NCBI RefSeq assembly: GCF_000980835.1 | Contig: NZ_CP011312.1 | Span: 1,240,001-1,304,000, forward strand | Direction: 5' to 3' | Origin: Corynebacterium kutscheri | GTDB lineage: Bacteria; Actinomycetota; Actinomycetes; Mycobacteriales; Mycobacteriaceae | Length of the DNA: 64,000 nucleotides | Part shown: in pieces, positions 58,543 to 64,000 of the stretch | Layout of the letters: the number at the start of each line of letters is the position of its first letter | How positions within the stretch are numbered: position 1 is the stretch's first letter | Made by a program: the position numbers and the translations under genes | The notes under the pieces: model-generated | The model's input: the letters and a program-made list of their open reading frames with translations, nothing else | What the model was told of the DNA's origin: nothing | The model's database searches: none

Positions 58543-59139
58543 TTACTTCAAACCTTCCTGTAGTTCTGCAAACTTATCAATGTTCTTGGTTGGATCATTC
58601 TTTTGCCAGTTGCATGCACACACTTCTTCTGACTGCAATGCATCAAGCACACGAAGAACTTCATCAACGTTACGGCCGACAGCATCTGGGGTAACAGAAA
58701 CAAACTGGATAATGTTATCTGGATCAACGATAAAAGTTGCCCGATCAGCAACACCTTCTTCGTTTTCTACGCCAAGCGCACGAATAAGTTCGTGCTTGAT
58801 ATCCGAAAACATTGGGAATGGAACGCCCTTGAGCTCTGGGTGGGTTGCCCGCCAATTAAAGTGAGAGAACTCATTATCAATGGAGCCACCAAGAATCTGA
58901 GTATCGCGATCCTGAAATTCCTCATCAAGCTTGCCAAAAGCAGCGATTTCGGTTGGGCATACGAAGGTGAAATCCTTTGGGTAGAAGAACACAACCTTCC
59001 ACTTGCCTGGGTAAGAGTCCGAAGAAACCTTTTCAAAATAATCTTCTGGCTGGGTTGCATTTACATCATGTAAGTCACCGCCTTTAAGCGCAGTGAGGTT
59101 AAAATCTGGGAACTTCTCGCCCACAGTCAAAATAGCCAT
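58543..59139 (-). CDS. ahpC: Alkyl hydroperoxide reductase AhpC (2-Cys peroxiredoxin)
   Basis: A 198-residue peroxiredoxin. The peroxidatic C61 lies in DFTFVCPTE, and C174 and C176 (EVCACNWQ) are the resolving cysteines, as in mycobacterial AhpC. ATG 59139 is preferred because AAGGAG lies 7 nt upstream; the longer frame has no support. Divergent from oxyR, which probably controls it. Confidence 0.96.
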   Translation of the reverse strand: MAILTVGEKFPDFNLTALKGGDLHDVNATQPEDYFEKVSSDSYPGKWKVVFFYPKDFTFVCPTEIAAFGKLDEEFQDRDTQILGGSIDNEFSHFNWRATHPELKGVPFPMFSDIKHELIRALGVENEEGVADRATFIVDPDNIIQFVSVTPDAVGRNVDEVLRVLDALQSEEVCACNWQKNDPTKNIDKFAELQEGLK

Positions 59140-59545
59140 GGCTATCTCCTTATAGAAATAGTTAAAATCAATGTCATCAGTCACACTGACTACCCGCTGG
59201 CTGCATAACTAGCCACATCGAAAATAACGCAGAGAAAACTCTGTATTATTTCCAGCTACCCCTTTTTGGTGACACGAGGTAGCACATACAGCACTCATCA
59301 CTACCCCCGATAGCTAAGAAAGTAGTTAAACCACCAGTTACACAACAACGCGTAATCAAATATGTATTTTTAGTTATGCACTCCGCTAGCTATGTCAATC
59401 ATCGACTAATACAACACATCGCTATCGTGTCGTGGATCATAAATAATGACTCATATATACGCTTTACGAAGCTCTCGATCATTATGCATCGCGGCGTAGC
59501 ATTGGTCAATATGAAATTACTTTATTTAGTTATATAGTTATAGGT
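59140..59545. other. ahpC-oxyR divergent regulatory region
   Basis: About 400 bp, AT-rich. It must hold the ahpC and oxyR promoters and OxyR sites. TAGTTATATAGTTATAG (59527-59543) lies next to the oxyR start. No reliable OxyR box was assigned by eye. Confidence 0.55.
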
Positions 59546-60487
59546 ATGAACAATAAAGAGTATCGACCAACCCTGGCACAGCTTCGCACTTTTGTTACGA
59601 TTGCAGAAAATCGCCACTTTGGCACCGCCGCAGCGAAACTTAATATTTCCCAACCCTCGCTATCTCAAGCGCTTGTTGCTTTGGAAACTGGTTTAGATGT
59701 ACAGCTCATTGAACGATCTACCAGGCGCGTCATTATTACCCCCGCTGGCCAATCCCTTTTACCCTATGCCAAGGCAACCCTTGAGGCAGCCGATGTTTTT
59801 ATGGCCCACGCACTAGGCGCTGCCGGCACACTACATGGTCCACTTACCTTGGGTATTATTCCTACAATCGCACCCTATATTTTGCCGGAAATCCTAGCTA
59901 TAACTCAGAAAGATTTCCCTGAACTACAACTTAATATCGTCGAAGACCAAACCAAACATCTTCTTACCGGACTACGCGATGGAGTGCTTGATTGCGCCAT
60001 ATTAGCCACCCCTAATAATCAAGCTGGTATCCAAGAAATCCCCATGTACACCGAAAAATTCGTCATGGTCGTCCCAGAAGGTCATGAGCTCGCTGGAAAA
60101 GAAGATCTCACGCTTGATAATCTGCGCAATGTTGATCTACTTTTGCTTGACGACGGACACTGCTTACATGATCAAATAGTAAGTTTATGTCATCAAATCG
60201 ATCTTAATCCTGAGGAAAGCACCAGCACCTCACATACCCGTTCAGCTTCATTGACAACTATTATGCAGCTGGTTTCCGCCGGCATGGGGGCTACTCTTGT
60301 GCCCGAATCTGCCGTCGATATTGAATGTTCGCGCCCAGGTGTTGAAACTGCTTATTTCAGCGATTTCGTTAATGCACGACGCGATATTGGTTTAGCTTTC
60401 CGTACCTCTTTTTCTCGTACAGACGACTATCGCCTCCTGGCTGCCAGCTTAACGCAAGCATTCCACGAGGCGATTGAAAAGCTATAA
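59546..60487 (+). CDS. oxyR: LysR-type peroxide regulator OxyR
   Basis: A 313-residue LysR-family regulator. The N-terminal helix-turn-helix (RHFGTAAAKLNISQPSLSQAL, about 23-43) is followed by the sensing domain. The redox pair is C206 and C215 in GHCLHDQIVSLC, the conserved C-x8-C spacing of OxyR. It appears intact, in contrast to the degraded oxyR next to ahpC in M. tuberculosis (established knowledge). It likely responds to H2O2 and controls ahpCD. Confidence 0.95.
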   Translation: MNNKEYRPTLAQLRTFVTIAENRHFGTAAAKLNISQPSLSQALVALETGLDVQLIERSTRRVIITPAGQSLLPYAKATLEAADVFMAHALGAAGTLHGPLTLGIIPTIAPYILPEILAITQKDFPELQLNIVEDQTKHLLTGLRDGVLDCAILATPNNQAGIQEIPMYTEKFVMVVPEGHELAGKEDLTLDNLRNVDLLLLDDGHCLHDQIVSLCHQIDLNPEESTSTSHTRSASLTTIMQLVSAGMGATLVPESAVDIECSRPGVETAYFSDFVNARRDIGLAFRTSFSRTDDYRLLAASLTQAFHEAIEKL

Positions 60488-60512
60488 TCCACAACAAGTG
60501 GATCCAGTTGGC

Positions 60513-61406
60513 TTATTGCGAAGAACCTACTACAGCGTGTCCTCGTCCAGAAATCTGGCGGTACACGCTTGTTTGTGCATGTAAATAAACCGGGAGAGCC
60601 ACCACAGTACCCAAGGTCAAAGTAACAAGAATAAACAGTAGAGCACCAATATTAAAAAGAATGCAGAACCCAATAATTTGGAAGAAATTACGTTTTCCAT
60701 CCTCAACTGCCTGCTTCATCACATCAACAAGCCCACTTTGTCCATCAACAACGTAGTAGAGCCAATAAGAAATAAGTGGGGTAATGATTATTGTAATACC
60801 TAGAAGAACAATGCATCCTAATATAAACATCGCCCAGTTTGGTTCCCCATAGTCAGTACCTGCGACTACGGATATCAGTATGAAAACGAATCCTAGCGAC
60901 AATAAGATTCCGGTAATCAATGATGAGATGATCTGGATAAGCAACGAAGACTTATAGCTAAATCCTTCGCGCACACTGGTGAAATTAATCTCTTTCAAAT
61001 CCATTGCCAAAAGAAATGCTCGATAAAGGAATGGATTAATTAAAAACGTGGCAATTGTCAGTACTATATTAAAAATAACCTCTGCAAAACTATTCGACGA
61101 TTCAAAAGAATCATCTGAAATAAGCGCAGTAAATGCTGATATGGAAGCAATTACTAGCATAAATAGCGCCGCACCACCGATCCACAACAGTGGTCGTTTA
61201 AAAGTAGCTTGAATACCATATTTAATGGCCAGCATAATATCTAACTTGCCATCAGTAGCTGCTATTGCTGAATAAGATGCTTGCTCATAATCATTTGAAT
61301 CTTTGGGATATCCCATGCCATAGCCATATCCAGGCTGACTTTGCTCATACTTATCTGCGTCCCGATTACCATAACCGTCAAAAGGATTATTTGGTGGTGT
61401 CGTCAT
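60513..61406 (-). CDS. Polytopic membrane protein with Gly/Tyr/Pro-rich N-terminus
   Basis: A 297-residue protein of unknown function. Residues 1-65 are hydrophilic and rich in Asn, Gly, Tyr and Asp (NNPFDGYGNRDADKYEQ, YGYGMGYP). Five to six membrane segments follow (about 75-290). ATG 61406 (MTTPPNNP) is chosen as the likeliest start; an ATG eight codons upstream is an alternative. It lies between oxyR (convergent) and hrpA (divergent). The layout resembles transmembrane proteins of glycerophosphodiester phosphodiesterase-membrane-domain or DUF975 type, not confirmed. Confidence 0.7.
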   Translation of the reverse strand: MTTPPNNPFDGYGNRDADKYEQSQPGYGYGMGYPKDSNDYEQASYSAIAATDGKLDIMLAIKYGIQATFKRPLLWIGGAALFMLVIASISAFTALISDDSFESSNSFAEVIFNIVLTIATFLINPFLYRAFLLAMDLKEINFTSVREGFSYKSSLLIQIISSLITGILLSLGFVFILISVVAGTDYGEPNWAMFILGCIVLLGITIIITPLISYWLYYVVDGQSGLVDVMKQAVEDGKRNFFQIIGFCILFNIGALLFILVTLTLGTVVALPVYLHAQTSVYRQISGRGHAVVGSSQ

Positions 61407-61563
61407 CTCGTAATGAAACCCTTCCTGCATATACTAAAAGCATTCAGTTACTACCGATTTTCCGCACAAACTCTTTATCAAAAGAACCTATTTCACGGAT
61501 AATCTTCTTTACCCACTTTTCACTATTAAAGCCAAAAACGCTACTTACTTTAGAACATTAACT

Positions 61564-64000
61564 ATGTCTGCCCAATCTTCTTCTCAAAAAAAGCACACTC
61601 ATAAGAAAAAAAATTCTCCTACTTTACTTGCCCCCGAACTAGTTCAATTACGTAAAAATATCGTCGAAAAGCTTGCCCAAGTAAGTATTAGCGATGAACG
61701 TGCTTTTCGACGCCGCCTAGCAGGCGCACATTCTGCGAAGGCTTTTAGTGCCATTAATCAAGACGTTAAGTCTGCAATACAACAACAAATTGAATTAAAA
61801 GACTCTATCCCAAAGCCAAACTATCCCATTCAGCTACCAGTTAGTGCTAGAAAAGACGATATTAAAACAGCCATTGCCAATAATCAGGTCGTTATTATCG
61901 CTGGTGAAACTGGTTCTGGTAAAACCACTCAGATTCCTAAGATTTGTTTGGAATTAGGCTTAGGCGTGCGTGGACTTATTGGGCATACCCAACCACGACG
62001 TTTAGCCGCACGTACCGTTGCCGAACGTATTGCAGAAGAATTAGGACAAAAAATCGGCGAATCAGTTGGTTACGCTATTCGTTTTGATGATCGCGTAGGG
62101 CAAAAAACCGCTATCAAATTAATGACTGACGGTATTTTGCTTGCCGAAATGCAGCGTGATCGTTTCCTTAATGCCTACGACACCATCATTATTGATGAGG
62201 CTCATGAACGCAGTTTAAATATTGATTTTCTACTTGGTTGTCTCAAGCAGCTTCTTCCTAAACGACCAGATCTGAAAGTAATTATTACCTCAGCAACCAT
62301 TGATCCTGAGCGTTTTTCGCGACATTTTAATGATGCCCCCATCATAGAAGTCTCTGGACGAACCTATCCCGTAGAAATACGTTATCGGCCCAATGAAGTG
62401 GGCAATCCTACCGATGGCCTTATTGATGCGCTTATTGAGCTCATGGGTGAAGGTGAAGGCGATATTTTATGTTTCTTTGCTGGCGAGGCTGATATTCGTG
62501 ATGCAATGGAACTTATTGCTACCCAACAATGGAAAAACATTGAGGTCACTCCTCTTTATGGTCGGTTAAGCAACGAAGAGCAGCATCGTGTTTTCCGTCC
62601 ACACACCAAGCGTCGCATTGTATTAGCTACTAATATCGCTGAGACTTCACTAACAGTTCCAGGTATTCATTATGTTATTGATACTGGCACTGCGCGTATT
62701 TCTCGTTACTCAGTGCGAACCAAGGTACAACGGTTGCCTATCGAAGATATTTCACAAGCCAGTGCCAATCAGCGTTCAGGACGCTGTGGACGCGTAGCAG
62801 ATGGTATCGCTATTAGGTTGTACTCCGAAGAAGATTTCTTATCTCGACCAGAATTTACTGATCCGGAAATTTTACGCACTAATCTAGCAAGCGTTATTTT
62901 GCAGATGGCAAGCCTTAAGTTAGGTGATATTGATGCCTTTCCTTTTATCGAAAAACCAGATACCCGTTCTATTAGAGACGGTCTTATGTTGCTGCATGAA
63001 CTTGGTGCGCTCAAACAAAAAGAAGATCCTCATGGACAACCACAGTTAACTCATATTGGTCGTACCTTAGCGCGCATCCCGCTTGATCCACGCATGGCGC
63101 GTATGCTCATCGAAGCAGAGCGCTTAGGTTGTTTAGAAGCGACAATGATTATTGTGGCAGCCTTAACAATTCAAGATATTCGTGAACGTCCCTTAGAACA
63201 TCAGGCGCATGCTGACCAACTCCATGCACGTTTTAAAGACAACACTAGTGATTTCCTTAGCTACCTCAAGCTATGGGAATACGTCTCTGAACTACGCGCA
63301 CAGCTAAGCGGAAATCAATTTAGACGCCAAGTACAAAAAGAATACCTGCATCACATGCGTATTCGCGAGTGGTGGGATTTAGTTCGCCAATTACGCAGCA
63401 TTGGCGAACAGATTGGTTGGACAACAGTAGAAAAAACCTTTAGTTCATCCCAACCTGATTTAATACATCAATCTCTGCTCACTGGTTTGCTTTCGCATAT
63501 TGGTGTTCGCTCAGCCGAAGGTCGTGAATTTCATGGCAGCCGTAATACAAAATTTATGATTTTTCCTGGTTCGTCTCTAGCTAAAAAGCCACCGGAGTAT
63601 ATTATGGCTGCTGAATTGGTAGAAACCACCCGGCTTTGGGCACGTGATGTTGCTACCATTGATCCTCGTTGGATCGAAAATATCGCTGGTGATCTACTGC
63701 GCCACCAATACTCTGAACCAGTGTGGTCGAGCAAAAAAGCCACCGCTTTAGTGCATCAAAAATCAACACTTTATGGAGTAACAGTTATTAATGACCGACT
63801 AGTTGCTTATAGTCGAATTGATACTGCTGCTGCTCGCGATATGTTTATTCGCAATGCGCTTATTGAAGGACAATGGACAACCCAACACAAATTCTTTGCA
63901 CGTAACGTCGAAAAGCTTGCCGACGCCGCCAATATTGAAGCTAAAGCGCGTCGCCGTGATCTTATTGTTGATGAGGAGAGACTCTTTACCTTCTACGATC
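61564..64000 (+). CDS. hrpA: ATP-dependent RNA helicase HrpA, N-terminal part (cut by window edge)
   Basis: The frame stays open from ATG 61564 to the window end, about 812 codons. Seen: GETGSGKTTQIPKICLELG (Walker A), TQPRRLAARTVAERIAEE, IIDEAHERSLNID (DEAH box), TSATIDPERF, ATNIAETSLTVPGIHYVID and NQRSGRCGRVADG (motif VI). These define a DEAH-box RNA helicase of the HrpA type, which in corynebacteria is around 1300 residues, so about a third is missing. HrpA proteins are linked to mRNA processing and ribosome rescue in E. coli. No stop was found in the sequence. Confidence 0.93.
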   Translation, partial: MSAQSSSQKKHTHKKKNSPTLLAPELVQLRKNIVEKLAQVSISDERAFRRRLAGAHSAKAFSAINQDVKSAIQQQIELKDSIPKPNYPIQLPVSARKDDIKTAIANNQVVIIAGETGSGKTTQIPKICLELGLGVRGLIGHTQPRRLAARTVAERIAEELGQKIGESVGYAIRFDDRVGQKTAIKLMTDGILLAEMQRDRFLNAYDTIIIDEAHERSLNIDFLLGCLKQLLPKRPDLKVIITSATIDPERFSRHFNDAPIIEVSGRTYPVEIRYRPNEVGNPTDGLIDALIELMGEGEGDILCFFAGEADIRDAMELIATQQWKNIEVTPLYGRLSNEEQHRVFRPHTKRRIVLATNIAETSLTVPGIHYVIDTGTARISRYSVRTKVQRLPIEDISQASANQRSGRCGRVADGIAIRLYSEEDFLSRPEFTDPEILRTNLASVILQMASLKLGDIDAFPFIEKPDTRSIRDGLMLLHELGALKQKEDPHGQPQLTHIGRTLARIPLDPRMARMLIEAERLGCLEATMIIVAALTIQDIRERPLEHQAHADQLHARFKDNTSDFLSYLKLWEYVSELRAQLSGNQFRRQVQKEYLHHMRIREWWDLVRQLRSIGEQIGWTTVEKTFSSSQPDLIHQSLLTGLLSHIGVRSAEGREFHGSRNTKFMIFPGSSLAKKPPEYIMAAELVETTRLWARDVATIDPRWIENIAGDLLRHQYSEPVWSSKKATALVHQKSTLYGVTVINDRLVAYSRIDTAAARDMFIRNALIEGQWTTQHKFFARNVEKLADAANIEAKARRRDLIVDEERLFTFYD

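Overview
The window looks like the chromosome of a low-GC Corynebacterium, possibly close to the C. diphtheriae / C. kutscheri group. This is judged from gene content and order: DtxR, SigA and SigB, PimA, a polyphosphate glucokinase, actinobacterial DUF3039/3093/3099/3710/4192/4193 proteins, and a layout matching the hisS-rel-secDF-ruvABC-thrS and dxs-dut-sigA-sigB-dtxR-oxyR-hrpA blocks of other corynebacteria. No species can be named from sequence reading alone. Almost all of it is core chromosome; there is no transposase, phage gene or CRISPR array.

Layout. 1-16 kb, mostly minus strand: hisS (cut by the window edge), a metallo-hydrolase, tpx, a membrane-anchored cyclophilin, two tandem small secreted proteins (plus strand), rel, apt, a lipoprotein solute-binding protein, secF-secD-yajC, ruvB-ruvA-ruvC and a YebC-family gene. 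16-28 kb: a GT87 mannosyltransferase, a DUF418 membrane protein, then the phosphatidylinositol-mannoside cluster (pimA, acyltransferase, phosphatidylinositol phosphate synthase, HIT protein) with thrS, then a DyP peroxidase / PCu(A)C / CopC copper cassette. 28.7-29.6 kb: seven tRNA genes (3 Gly, 3 Val, 1 Cys), including a perfect 207-bp duplication. 29.7-45 kb: RibD-like reductase, a second GT87, msrB, hemQ, DUF3000, RNase D, dxs, an RNA m5U methyltransferase interrupted by an in-frame TGA, DUF3710, dut, DUF3093, DUF4193, an inositol monophosphatase, ppgK and sigA. 45-64 kb: a DUF4190 protein, a DEAD/DEAH helicase with DUF3039, DUF3099, a methyltransferase, dtd, sigB, dtxR, DUF4192, PAC2, a HelY-like helicase, ahpD-ahpC divergent from oxyR, a membrane protein, and hrpA running off the right edge.

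How it fits together. The window carries housekeeping functions: stringent response, purine salvage, Sec translocation, Holliday-junction processing, PIM/LAM lipid synthesis, isoprenoid and haem synthesis, primary and general-stress sigma factors, and iron and peroxide regulation (DtxR, OxyR with AhpC/AhpD). The least explained items are the tandem secreted pair at 3.1-3.9 kb, which shares a 28-residue hydrophobic C-terminal helix, the in-frame stop in the methyltransferase gene, several perfect palindromes in intergenic DNA, and a 9-mer (GTCGAAAAG) found at least 14 times on both strands and in different contexts.

Limits: all counts were made by eye, family names come from recognised motifs, and no database search was run.
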